From the NCBI GenBank assembly GCA_964603025.1, contig CAZRTO010000054.1:1-7608 (forward strand): a stretch of DNA of 7,608 nucleotides, read 5' to 3'. This stretch comes from CALFCX01 sp964603025 (GTDB lineage Bacteria > Margulisbacteria > WOR-1 > JAKLHX01). Of this stretch, positions 1 to 6,549 are shown piece by piece. Both the position numbers and the translations under genes were made by a program. The notes beneath the pieces are model-generated. The model did no database searches. It had not been told where the DNA came from and saw only the letters and a program-made list of their open reading frames with translations. Position 1 is the first letter of the stretch. Each line of letters begins with the position of its first letter.

Positions 1-4
1 TTAG

Positions 5-36
5 CTTCACCCCGCTCTGAGCGGGGTGAAGTTTTT
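5..36 (+). terminator. Rho-independent terminator hairpin, possibly an attenuator for the HAD gene
   Basis: An 11-bp perfect stem (CTTCACCCCGC at 5-15, GCGGGGTGAAG at 21-31) encloses the loop TCTGA and is followed at once by five T residues (32-36). This is a textbook intrinsic terminator in the plus direction; no matching T-run exists on the other side, so it is not bidirectional. It may end an upstream gene outside the window. The next gene's Shine-Dalgarno starts at 37, directly after the T-run, so there is no room for a promoter between them. Any promoter for that gene must lie upstream of the hairpin, unless transcription reads through. Confidence 0.85.
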
Positions 37-42
37 CGGAGG
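37..42 (+). promoter_or_regulatory. Shine-Dalgarno fixing the HAD gene start at ATG 52
   Basis: CGGAGG lies 9 nt upstream of ATG 52. The in-frame TTG at 43 touches the site with no spacing and cannot be the start. The site therefore supports a 378-residue protein rather than 381. Confidence 0.8.
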
Positions 43-51
43 TTGTTGATA

Positions 52-1188
52 ATGGTAACGCATATAACACAGATGACCAGGCATATAGAGCTGTCGCCAC
101 GCGTGCGGCTTGCTTACTCTAGAGGCGCCGACATGATAAGAACTCTCCCTGCACGCCAAAGGAACCTTCTTGTAGATACTGCCAAAGGGGATCTAAGGGC
201 TTGCATAGGCGCCGATTTCGACAAAACTCTTGTCCCCACGGATGAGAACAGAAGGCAGTTCTTCTTTCTCGGTGAGGACCCTCAAGGGATGCTCGGACCT
301 TTGGGCGCCAATGCGTTCATGGGAACCCCTGTCGGCGTCATATCAGGTAACACTATCGAATACGTGAGCTCCAGGTGCGCCGAACCCATACAGGCTTTTA
401 TGCTCGGTTTCACGAGAAAACAGACTGCCATCGGCGGCATAGAAAACAACGCCATATACGCTCTTAACGGGGGGCATATAACCCTTTACGACCAGACCGG
501 CGCGGAAGATTGGTCCGCCATGGAAAAATATAATAAGGACCAGCGCATGGCCCCGGAATTGCTGGCTCAATTGAAGAGCGCCATGCAAACTGCGGTCATG
601 CCCTATGTCCAAACACCGCTTAATGAGCCGATCCCCATAAGAAGCGGCCCTACTATCTCGTATGTGTTTTCTCCGGTGCTCCAGAACAGGGCGGATGTTC
701 AGGTCTGCCTGATAGGAGTGCCCCCGGAAGAGAGAAAAGAAATAATAAGTGCCATAAAGGCAAATATACCTTCTGAGAATTTAGCAAGCTTCTGCATACA
801 ACCGGGAGGGGAATATTCAATAGACGGTTCTCTGTCGACACTCGAAAAACGTGCGGCCGGGCTTGATTTCATGAATAGATCAAGAGCAAGTCATATGTTC
901 TATTTTGGCGATGCCGTATACAGCAGGAACGGGCTTGAAGGGAACGATTATTCCATGGTGCACAACCCGAACACCACCGTTTTCGCCGTAAATCCTGACA
1001 GGGACGAGGTGCCTCAACACGACAGCGTTTCATGGATAGGCGCTGGCCCGGAAGCTACCTACAATTTGCTTGTGTGGATGGCCGTAGAAAGAGCAAACAC
1101 CCTCATAAGCAACGGGGAAGAGGATCGGACCACCACATGGTCTCTGCTAAAATACGCGGGCATGACGCAGGAACAGGTAACAAGCTAG
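52..1188 (+). CDS. HAD-superfamily class IIB phosphatase-like protein
   Basis: Probable phosphohydrolase or phosphosugar-acting enzyme of the haloacid dehalogenase superfamily; the substrate is unknown. Numbered from ATG 52 (378 aa), all four HAD motifs are visible. Motif I is DFDKT with nucleophile D55 and acid/base D57. Motif II is GVISGN with S98. Motif III is K266 in STLEKR. Motif IV runs from GD (D287) to GND (D299). The roughly 150 residues between motifs II and III would form a type C2 cap. The GD...GND arrangement resembles Cof-type phosphatases and eukaryotic-type phosphomannomutases. It is unusual in having about 50 residues before motif I, which normally lies close to the N-terminus, and about 75 residues after GND. 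The family is long (usual Cof members are about 270 aa). It is followed 52 nt later by panE, which seems to have its own promoter, so a shared role is not implied. HAD membership is secure; the activity is not. Confidence 0.8.
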   Translation: MVTHITQMTRHIELSPRVRLAYSRGADMIRTLPARQRNLLVDTAKGDLRACIGADFDKTLVPTDENRRQFFFLGEDPQGMLGPLGANAFMGTPVGVISGNTIEYVSSRCAEPIQAFMLGFTRKQTAIGGIENNAIYALNGGHITLYDQTGAEDWSAMEKYNKDQRMAPELLAQLKSAMQTAVMPYVQTPLNEPIPIRSGPTISYVFSPVLQNRADVQVCLIGVPPEERKEIISAIKANIPSENLASFCIQPGGEYSIDGSLSTLEKRAAGLDFMNRSRASHMFYFGDAVYSRNGLEGNDYSMVHNPNTTVFAVNPDRDEVPQHDSVSWIGAGPEATYNLLVWMAVERANTLISNGEEDRTTTWSLLKYAGMTQEQVTS

Positions 1189-1227
1189 ATCATTTCAACT
1201 GTTTGCCTTTTTCTGCGCATCTGCTAT

Positions 1228-1233
1228 TATAAT
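1228..1233 (+). promoter_or_regulatory. Consensus -10 box of panE, leaderless layout
   Basis: A perfect TATAAT sits 7 nt before the panE ATG, which puts the expected transcription start on or one base before the A of the start codon. A weak -35 candidate, TTGCCT at 1203-1208, lies 19 bp upstream (4 of 6 matches). No Shine-Dalgarno is present between box and ATG (TACCACC). No terminator hairpin is seen in the gap after the HAD gene, so read-through transcription is also possible. Confidence 0.6.
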
Positions 1234-1240
1234 TACCACC

Positions 1241-2197
1241 ATGAAGATCCTTGTTTACGGCGCAGGAGCTATCGGCTCTGTCTTTGGGGGATTGCTCGCT
1301 AAGTCCGGAGAAGAGGTAGTTCTCCTTGGCCGCACGCCTCACATGGAAGCCATAAAGGCCAAAGGGCTTAAGATAGAAGGCATCTGGGGAGATCATTTAG
1401 TCAAGTCCAACCTGCTCTGTTATTCGAACAGTCCCGACATCAAAGAGGACCACGCGGGAACTTTTGACCTCATCATCATAAGCGTAAAAGCATACGACAC
1501 TTTTTCCGCGGCTTCCGACCTGAGGAACATGATAAACATGGACACCCTGGTCCTTTCCATACAGAACGGCATAGGAAATACGGATATAATCGCAAAGAAC
1601 ATCGGCGCGGATCAGGTGCTTGCAGGAATGGTGATATTTGGCGCGGAAATGCTCTCCCCAGGGATTGTAAGAGTGAACGTATCGGCAGATGATGTAAAAA
1701 TAGGCAGAATAAGCAAAAAAACAGACCAGCCTATCGTCGAAGAGATCGCCAGAATATTTACCCTGGCCGGAATAAAAACCAAAACCTCGGAACAGATCGA
1801 AGCTCACCTTTGGAACAAGATGCTCTACAATTGCGCCCTGAACGCGCTTGCCACCATCCTCAATGTCAATTACGGGCAGCTCCTTGATAGCGAGCATTCA
1901 AGAAACATCATGAGACGCGTGCTTTGGGAAATATATGCCGTAGTAGAAAAGCGCGGACTTGAACTGGAAAAAGCGATCAAGGAAGAGTATTCAAAAACGT
2001 TGTTCAACCACCTTATCCCTCTCACAGCATCTCACAAACCATCTATGCTGCAGGATATCGAAAAAAGAAAAAGAACAGAAATAGACTATCTTAACGGCAT
2101 GATAGTCCAGATGGCCAAAGATGCAGGCCTCTCAGCCCCTACCAACCTGATGCTGACCGAACTCATAAAATACAAGGAAAAAAAGAACCGGATCTGA
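1241..2197 (+). CDS. panE: 2-dehydropantoate 2-reductase (ketopantoate reductase, ApbA/PanE family)
   Basis: Cytoplasmic enzyme that reduces ketopantoate to pantoate with NADPH, in the pantothenate/coenzyme A pathway. The 318 residues match the usual family length (about 300). The N-terminal Rossmann fold opens with GAGAIG (residues 7-12). The family SVKAYDT block follows at 81-87 with K83, then QNG at 108-110. The C-terminal helical domain has the catalytic lysine K193 in LWNKMLYN, with N197 and N201. The signature SMLQDI (268-273) and TEIDYLNG (279-286, with E280) corresponds to the substrate-binding Ser and catalytic Glu of the E. coli enzyme. The ATG is chosen because the nucleotide-binding motif starts within the first ten residues. 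It lacks a Shine-Dalgarno and follows a -10 box by 7 nt. Within this diverse family some members act on other 2-oxoacids, but the C-terminal signature is canonical. Confidence 0.92.
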   Translation: MKILVYGAGAIGSVFGGLLAKSGEEVVLLGRTPHMEAIKAKGLKIEGIWGDHLVKSNLLCYSNSPDIKEDHAGTFDLIIISVKAYDTFSAASDLRNMINMDTLVLSIQNGIGNTDIIAKNIGADQVLAGMVIFGAEMLSPGIVRVNVSADDVKIGRISKKTDQPIVEEIARIFTLAGIKTKTSEQIEAHLWNKMLYNCALNALATILNVNYGQLLDSEHSRNIMRRVLWEIYAVVEKRGLELEKAIKEEYSKTLFNHLIPLTASHKPSMLQDIEKRKRTEIDYLNGMIVQMAKDAGLSAPTNLMLTELIKYKEKKNRI

Positions 2198-2207
2198 TCC
2201 CCTGCCC

Positions 2208-2216
2208 TGTTATAAT
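2208..2216 (+). promoter_or_regulatory. Extended -10 promoter of tldD, leaderless layout
   Basis: TGTTATAAT is a full extended -10 element (TGN plus TATAAT at 2211-2216). It ends 6 nt before the tldD ATG at 2223, so the predicted transcription start coincides with the A of the start codon. No good -35 is visible 16-18 bp upstream, which is normal for extended -10 promoters. No Shine-Dalgarno occurs in AGCGTT between box and ATG. Confidence 0.65.
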
Positions 2217-2222
2217 AGCGTT

Positions 2223-3491
2223 ATGAACGATCGCCATGATCCGGAGCTTGTCCGCGATAGGAGCAAGGCTGATTACGCGGACATATTTTCCGAAAATACC
2301 TCGTCCCTGTCAGCGGTACTGGAAGACGGCCGCATCGACAAGCTTTCATCCGGAAGCCTCCGCGGAACAGGCATAAGAACTATCCGGGGAAAGCGGACCG
2401 ACTATGAATACTTCGCCGATGAAAGCAGCAAAAACCCTCCCGCGACCGGCCATGCGAACAGAATGGAACAGATCATCGAGACACTAAAGAAGGCGGATAT
2501 CACGGCCAGAAACATAAGCAACGATATAATACAGGTGTCTTTAAGCTGCTCAGAGGTCGTTCAGGACGTGCGCATCTCCTCATCGGCGGGGATAGCCAGG
2601 TCCGGCACAAGGGCCAGGTCCCGTTTTGCGGTAAATGTTGTCGCTTCGCGCGGGGGGATAATACAAACCGGTTTTGAGACCGAGGGCGGGCTCTACGGCA
2701 TAGACGAACTTCTAAAAAAAGACCTGCTGTCCCTGTCGGCACAGGCCGCGGAAAGGGCTGTCAGGATGTTGTCCGCCAGGCACGCGCCGTCCGGCAAAAT
2801 GTCGGTAGTCATAATGAGCGAAGCCGGAGGGACTCTCATACACGAAGCCTGCGGCCACGGTCTGGAAGCGGACTTTATAGAAAAAGGTATATCAATATAC
2901 AGGAATATCGGGGAAAAAGTGGCTTCAGAGCTTGTGACGGTGATAGATGACGCGACTTTGCCGGGGTTTTACGGGTCCTTTGAGTTCGACGACGAAGGCA
3001 CTCCCGCGCAAAAGAAAATACTCATCGAAAATGGCGTGCTCAAAGGTTATTTGAGCGATGTGTACTATTCAAAACTGCTCGGCATAGCGTCTTCCGGGAA
3101 CGGAAGAAGAGAGAGCTTCACGGAAAAACCGCAGCCGAGAATGACAAATACATATATAGCGCCCGGCACGACCGATCCCAAAGAGATCATTTCCTCTCTT
3201 GATCGCGGCCTTCTTATAAAAAAACTCGGCGGAGGGCAGGTCAACGTGACCAACGGCGACTTTGTGTTTGACGTTCAGGAATCCTACAGGATAGAGAGCG
3301 GCAGCATAAAAGAGCCCCTTAGGGGCGCCACTCTTATCGGCAACGGCCCGGAAATACTGAAAAACATCGATATGGTCGGGACGGACCTTCATTTTATAAC
3401 CGGGACTTGCGGCAAAGGAGATCACGCCCCTGTCACTGACGCGATGCCCACGGTCAGAATAAAAGAGATCGTAGTCGGGGGCAGGGAATAG
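2223..3491 (+). CDS. tldD: TldD-family metallopeptidase (peptidase U62)
   Basis: Zinc-dependent peptidase of the TldD/PmbA family, acting in the cytoplasm. In E. coli TldD forms a heterodimer with TldE that degrades unfolded peptides and matures microcin B17. The metal site is HEACGH at 207-212 (H207, E208, H212). The third family ligand fits C396 in GTCGKGDH, near the conserved C-terminal block PVTDAMPTVRI (403-413). The N-terminal domain begins at ADYADIF (16-22) and runs through VLEDGRIDKLSSG (32-44). At 422 residues it is shorter than E. coli TldD (481 aa), mainly because the N-terminus starts close to the first conserved block; no frameshift is evident. No TldE/PmbA partner lies beside it in this window. 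It follows panE by 25 nt but appears to have its own promoter, and it is convergent with metF. Confidence 0.92.
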   Translation: MNDRHDPELVRDRSKADYADIFSENTSSLSAVLEDGRIDKLSSGSLRGTGIRTIRGKRTDYEYFADESSKNPPATGHANRMEQIIETLKKADITARNISNDIIQVSLSCSEVVQDVRISSSAGIARSGTRARSRFAVNVVASRGGIIQTGFETEGGLYGIDELLKKDLLSLSAQAAERAVRMLSARHAPSGKMSVVIMSEAGGTLIHEACGHGLEADFIEKGISIYRNIGEKVASELVTVIDDATLPGFYGSFEFDDEGTPAQKKILIENGVLKGYLSDVYYSKLLGIASSGNGRRESFTEKPQPRMTNTYIAPGTTDPKEIISSLDRGLLIKKLGGGQVNVTNGDFVFDVQESYRIESGSIKEPLRGATLIGNGPEILKNIDMVGTDLHFITGTCGKGDHAPVTDAMPTVRIKEIVVGGRE

Positions 3492-3495
3492 AGAC

Positions 3496-3513
3496 CCGAA
3501 CCTGAAGGTTCGG
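3496..3513. terminator. Hairpin in the tldD/metF convergent gap
   Basis: CCGAACC (3496-3502) and GGTTCGG (3507-3513) form a 7-bp stem with loop TGAA, between the tldD stop and the metF stop. GAG 3491-3493 and CTC 3514-3516 could extend it past a 2-nt bulge. An alternative pairing, TGAAGG (3503-3508) with CCTTCA (3516-3521), competes with it. There is no T-run on either strand, so it may be a weak terminator or a transcript 3'-end stabiliser serving both convergent genes. The position supports this role more than the sequence does. Confidence 0.4.
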
Positions 3514-3518
3514 CTCCT

Positions 3519-4379
3519 TCAAATCCTCGAAAGGATCTCTCTCACAAGGTTTTCGTCATTCATCGTCATGAAGTGGACTCCGTCGCAGTACGGGCGCAGT
3601 TCTTTTATCGTCTCAACAGCTATGTCGATCCCGGTTGATGCCGGATCTGAGGTTTTTTTCATCCTGTCCAAAATATCCCCCGGAACTTTTACTCCCGGGA
3701 CTTTTTCCGCCATGAACTGCGCGACCGCAAGGGATTTGAGCGGAAATATGCCCAGCAGGAATTTTGCCTTTATACCGGAGGCCTTTCCCCTGAACATTTT
3801 GTAAGAGTCCATGTCGAAGACGACCTGGGTCTGTATGAAAGAAGCTCCCGCTTCGACCTTTTTCCTCAATTTTAGTATCTGAAGGTCGAGCTGCTCGCTG
3901 GAAGGGTTCACGACGGCACCTTTGCAGAATTTAGGGGTATTTTCAAGTTTCCCGCCGTTCAGGTCCGACCCGTTTTCAAGCTTACTTATCATGTCCAAAA
4001 GCTGTACCGAATCGGCATCAAACACCGGTTTGGTGAGAACTTTGCCGTTGCGCAGGGGATAATCCCCCGTCACAGCCAAAACGTTCTTTATGCCGAGCGC
4101 TGCGGCGGCCAAAAGATCGCTGGAAAGGCCCATGGTATTGCGGTCCCGGCAGGCCATCTGATAGACGGCGTCTATCCCTTTGTGTACAAGCTGATGGCAC
4201 AGCACCAAAGGGTTCATTCTCATGACGGCCCGCTGGTTGTCCGTCACGTTTATAGCATCAACGATATCTTTAAGCGCTTCCGCTTTTTTTAGTGCTGAGG
4301 ACGTATCTATCCCTTTCGGAGGGAATATTTCCGCTGTAACGGTGAATTTCTTTTCTCTCAGTGCCTTTTCAAAAGACAT
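3519..4379 (-). CDS. metF: Methylenetetrahydrofolate reductase, MetF
   Basis: Flavoprotein that reduces 5,10-methylene-THF to 5-methyl-THF, for methionine synthesis and, in acetogens, the methyl branch of the Wood-Ljungdahl pathway. At 286 residues it has the usual length for the short bacterial TIM-barrel form. Visible family features are the catalytic glutamate E17 in TAEIFPPKG, the CRDRN block at 77-81, the TGD motif with D106, and FIQTQVVFD at 181-189 (the family TQ-x-x-FD element). The ATG directly follows the metV stop codon (TAG then ATG). It has a Shine-Dalgarno, GGAG, on the minus strand at 4389-4386 with a 6-nt spacer, inside the end of metV. The pairing with MetV indicates the MetVF complex, in which MetF holds the flavin and MetV supplies iron-sulfur-linked electron transfer. 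The physiological electron donor cannot be read from this window. Confidence 0.93.
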   Translation of the reverse strand: MSFEKALREKKFTVTAEIFPPKGIDTSSALKKAEALKDIVDAINVTDNQRAVMRMNPLVLCHQLVHKGIDAVYQMACRDRNTMGLSSDLLAAAALGIKNVLAVTGDYPLRNGKVLTKPVFDADSVQLLDMISKLENGSDLNGGKLENTPKFCKGAVVNPSSEQLDLQILKLRKKVEAGASFIQTQVVFDMDSYKMFRGKASGIKAKFLLGIFPLKSLAVAQFMAEKVPGVKVPGDILDRMKKTSDPASTGIDIAVETIKELRPYCDGVHFMTMNDENLVREILSRI

Positions 4380-5021
4380 CTATTGCTCCATCCTTCTGGG
4401 ACGGATAGCTTTTGTCCAGTCCTTGACAGGCTCAAATTCCGAAATGTTCTCTACTTTGTTGATCTGCTTGAGGCGCTCCTCTATAAGAGCCCAGGCACAG
4501 TCGTTCTTCTGGTCGACCTCGCACTTTCCTTCGACCGCCCCTCCGCACGGGCCGTTGAGAGTGTTCTTGGGGCACCTCGATACCAAACAGATGCCTCCGG
4601 TCCTGTCCAGCTGGCAATCTCCGCAGGTAGTGCACATTTCGTAGTATTTACCTACTCTTTCGATCTTTGCAACGAACATTGAATTGAGCGCGGGAAAAAC
4701 CGCCTTCCCCACCAATCCCGATATCGTCTGGACCCCTGCCCCGCAGGCCATCACAAGAAAGGCGTCGGCCTTTTCGGCTTCTGCCCTGTGGGACGAAAGG
4801 TCCTTTTTGCACAGTCTTGAATCGCAGGTGGCTTCAACGACCGTCGTGCCGACGATCTCTTTTCCGTCTTTTTCCAGTCTCTGGGAAAATTCCTTTACCT
4901 GGTCCTTGCCCCCCGTAGCAGCAGTGGTTGCGCACGATCCGCATCCGACGATGAAAACGCTCTTGGCACCTTCCAGCATTTTCACTATCTCATCGTATTT
5001 CTTTTGCTCCGTAAGTATCAC
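4380..5021 (-). CDS. metV: MetV, iron-sulfur partner subunit of methylenetetrahydrofolate reductase
   Basis: Member of the methylenetetrahydrofolate reductase C-terminal-domain family (MetV), the small subunit that works with MetF in acetogens. In this 213-residue protein 13 cysteines are seen: C27 and C30 in GCGSC, C66, C71, C93, a dense group C130, C133, C136, C145 and C150, then C159, C167 and C175. The dense group contains the family-like CTTCGDCQ and NGPCGG segments. These residues are expected to hold iron-sulfur clusters and possibly zinc. The start is GTG at 5021. An AAGGA sits 11 nt upstream inside lysS (minus strand 5037-5033), and the protein begins just before the conserved GCGSC region, as in relatives. 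An ATG at 5032 is out of frame and closes after four codons. The gene lies 7 nt after lysS and abuts metF. Confidence 0.88.
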   Translation of the reverse strand: MILTEQKKYDEIVKMLEGAKSVFIVGCGSCATTAATGGKDQVKEFSQRLEKDGKEIVGTTVVEATCDSRLCKKDLSSHRAEAEKADAFLVMACGAGVQTISGLVGKAVFPALNSMFVAKIERVGKYYEMCTTCGDCQLDRTGGICLVSRCPKNTLNGPCGGAVEGKCEVDQKNDCAWALIEERLKQINKVENISEFEPVKDWTKAIRPRRMEQ

Positions 5022-5028
5022 TTGGATA

Positions 5029-6549
5029 TCATTCCTTGTTGGGATTTAGAGTTTGGGATTTAGGATTTGTCTCAACGGGCTTCATATGCGGAAAAAGGAG
5101 CACGTCCCGTATCGAGTGCGAATCGGTAAGCAGCATTATAAGCCTGTCTATCCCTATTCCCAACCCTCCGGTGGGCGGCATTCCGTATTCAAGCGCCCGC
5201 ACATAATCCTCGTCGAGCGACTCGGTCTCCTCATCCCCGGCCTTTTTAAGCTCCATTTGTTTCTCGAACCTGCCGCGCTGGTCAACGGGATCGTTCAATT
5301 CGGAAAAAGCGTTGGCAAGCTCCATGCCTGATATTATCAGCTCAAACCTTTCGACCAGTTTAGGGTTATCCCTCTTTTTCTTAGCCAGGGGCGAGGTCTC
5401 GAGCGGATAATCCTTGATAAAGGTCGGTTGTATAAGGTGCGACTCGACAAAACGGTCATAAAGTTCGTTGATCAGCTTGCCTTCCCCCAGTTTTTCCACA
5501 TCATCCACTCCCCTGTCCTTTGCCAACGCTCTGAGCTCTTTTAGAGGAACGTTTATATCTATGCCCGCGAATTCTTTAAGCGCGTCCGACAGCGTTACTC
5601 GCTTCCACGGGGTAGAAAAATCCAGCTCGTGCTGTTTGAACTTGATCTTCAGCGTGCCGAACACCGTTTTGACCGCGTCGGATATCAGCTCTTCGGTAAG
5701 TTTCATCACGTCCTCATAATCCGCGTAAGCCTGATATATCTCTATCATCGTATATTCCGGATTATGCTTGAAGGATATCCCTTCGTTCCTGAACACGCGG
5801 CCCAGTTCAAAGACCTTCTCAAAACCGCCGACTATGAGCCTTTTTAAATAGAGCTCCGGGGCTATCCTTAAAAAAAGCGGCATATTGAGCGCATTGTGAT
5901 GTGTCTTAAAAGGCCTGGCGGCCGCGCCGCCCTGCAAAACGTGCAATATCGGCGTTTCCACCTCGAGAAAGCCTTTCTCCTCGAGATATTTCCTTATGTG
6001 GGATATCATCTTACTGCGCAGTTCGAAAACTTTTTTGACTTCAGGGTTCACGATAAGGTCGACATATCTCTGGCGGTACCTGAGCTCCACATCCTGCAGG
6101 CCGTGCCATTTTTCCGGCAAAGGATGCAGCGATTTGGTCAAAAGGACAAAGTCCTCTACTTTGAGGGTGGTCTCTCCGGTTTTGGTCTTGAACACCCTTC
6201 CCTTCAGCCCGACGAAATCCCCGATATCGGTCTTATCGAACAGATCGAATTTTTCCGGGCCGACATTGTCCTGTTTTACGTATATCTGTATCTTGCCGGA
6301 CCCGTCCTGCACGTGCGCGAACGCGGCCTTGCCGTGCCCCCTTTTGAGCATGATCCTGCCGGCGATACTATAAGGTCTTTCGCTCTCCTTGCCGTGTTCG
6401 AGGTTGGCGTAGCGGCCAAGCAGCTCGCAGGACTCGGCGTCTTTCACGAAATTATAGGCAAAAGGCTCCATCCCCTTGCCCCTGAAATACTCCGCTTTTT
6501 CCCTTCTCAGCCTCAACAGCTCGCTTAAATTTTCCAGATCTTTTTCCAC
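5029..6549 (-). CDS. lysS: Lysyl-tRNA synthetase, class II
   Basis: Charges tRNA-Lys with lysine in the cytoplasm. The 506 residues match class II LysRS. An N-terminal OB-fold anticodon-binding domain covers about residues 60-135. Motif 1 is near FLEVETPIL (194-202). The GGAAARPFKTHHNAL segment (207-221) lies in the active-site entrance. Motif 2 is around FRNEG...EYTMIEIYQAY (253-275). Motif 3 is GMPPTGGLGIGIDRL (456-470). The start is GTG at 6549, which gives the usual helical leader LLRLRREKAEYFRGKG. The next methionine, at residue 27, would lose it. AAAGGA lies 11 nt upstream of the GTG. The gene overlaps the end of coaX by 25 nt, which suggests translational coupling. After the normal end of the family (FPHMKPV, 486-492) there is an extra tail of about 14 residues, encoded largely by a heptanucleotide repeat. 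Confidence 0.96.
   Translation of the reverse strand: MEKDLENLSELLRLRREKAEYFRGKGMEPFAYNFVKDAESCELLGRYANLEHGKESERPYSIAGRIMLKRGHGKAAFAHVQDGSGKIQIYVKQDNVGPEKFDLFDKTDIGDFVGLKGRVFKTKTGETTLKVEDFVLLTKSLHPLPEKWHGLQDVELRYRQRYVDLIVNPEVKKVFELRSKMISHIRKYLEEKGFLEVETPILHVLQGGAAARPFKTHHNALNMPLFLRIAPELYLKRLIVGGFEKVFELGRVFRNEGISFKHNPEYTMIEIYQAYADYEDVMKLTEELISDAVKTVFGTLKIKFKQHELDFSTPWKRVTLSDALKEFAGIDINVPLKELRALAKDRGVDDVEKLGEGKLINELYDRFVESHLIQPTFIKDYPLETSPLAKKKRDNPKLVERFELIISGMELANAFSELNDPVDQRGRFEKQMELKKAGDEETESLDEDYVRALEYGMPPTGGLGIGIDRLIMLLTDSHSIRDVLLFPHMKPVETNPKSQTLNPNKE
5041..5068 (-). repeat. Four-unit heptanucleotide tandem repeat inside the lysS 3' end
   Basis: Read on the minus strand there are four head-to-tail 7-mers of consensus AAATCCY. 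Units one, two and four are AAATCCT, AAATCCC and AAATCCC, and the third has diverged to AAACTCT. The plus-strand units are 5041-5047, 5048-5054, 5055-5061 and 5062-5068. They lie in frame in the last codons of lysS and encode the Asn/Pro/Lys-rich C-terminal tail. The low-complexity T/G-rich plus strand contrasts with the flanking coding sequence. Confidence 0.75.

Noticed and set aside
43..51. TTG at 43 as the start of the HAD gene
   Set aside because: It touches the CGGAGG Shine-Dalgarno with no spacer, whereas ATG 52 has a normal 9-nt spacer.
1397..1897. A 166-codon open frame on the minus strand opposite panE
   Set aside because: It is antisense to a canonical PanE with all family motifs, and its translation has no recognisable domain.
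2190..2200. Palindrome GGATCTGATCC around the panE stop codon
   Set aside because: It is a 5-bp stem with a single-base loop and no T-run; too small to call a terminator or operator.
4222..4644. A 140-codon plus-strand open frame spanning the metV/metF junction
   Set aside because: It is antisense to both MetV and MetF, which carry their catalytic and cysteine motifs; the translation is low-complexity Ser/Phe-rich.
5896..6528. A 210-codon open frame on the plus strand opposite lysS
   Set aside because: It lies fully antisense to a well-supported LysRS, shows no domain or Shine-Dalgarno of note, and reads like a composition shadow of the real gene.
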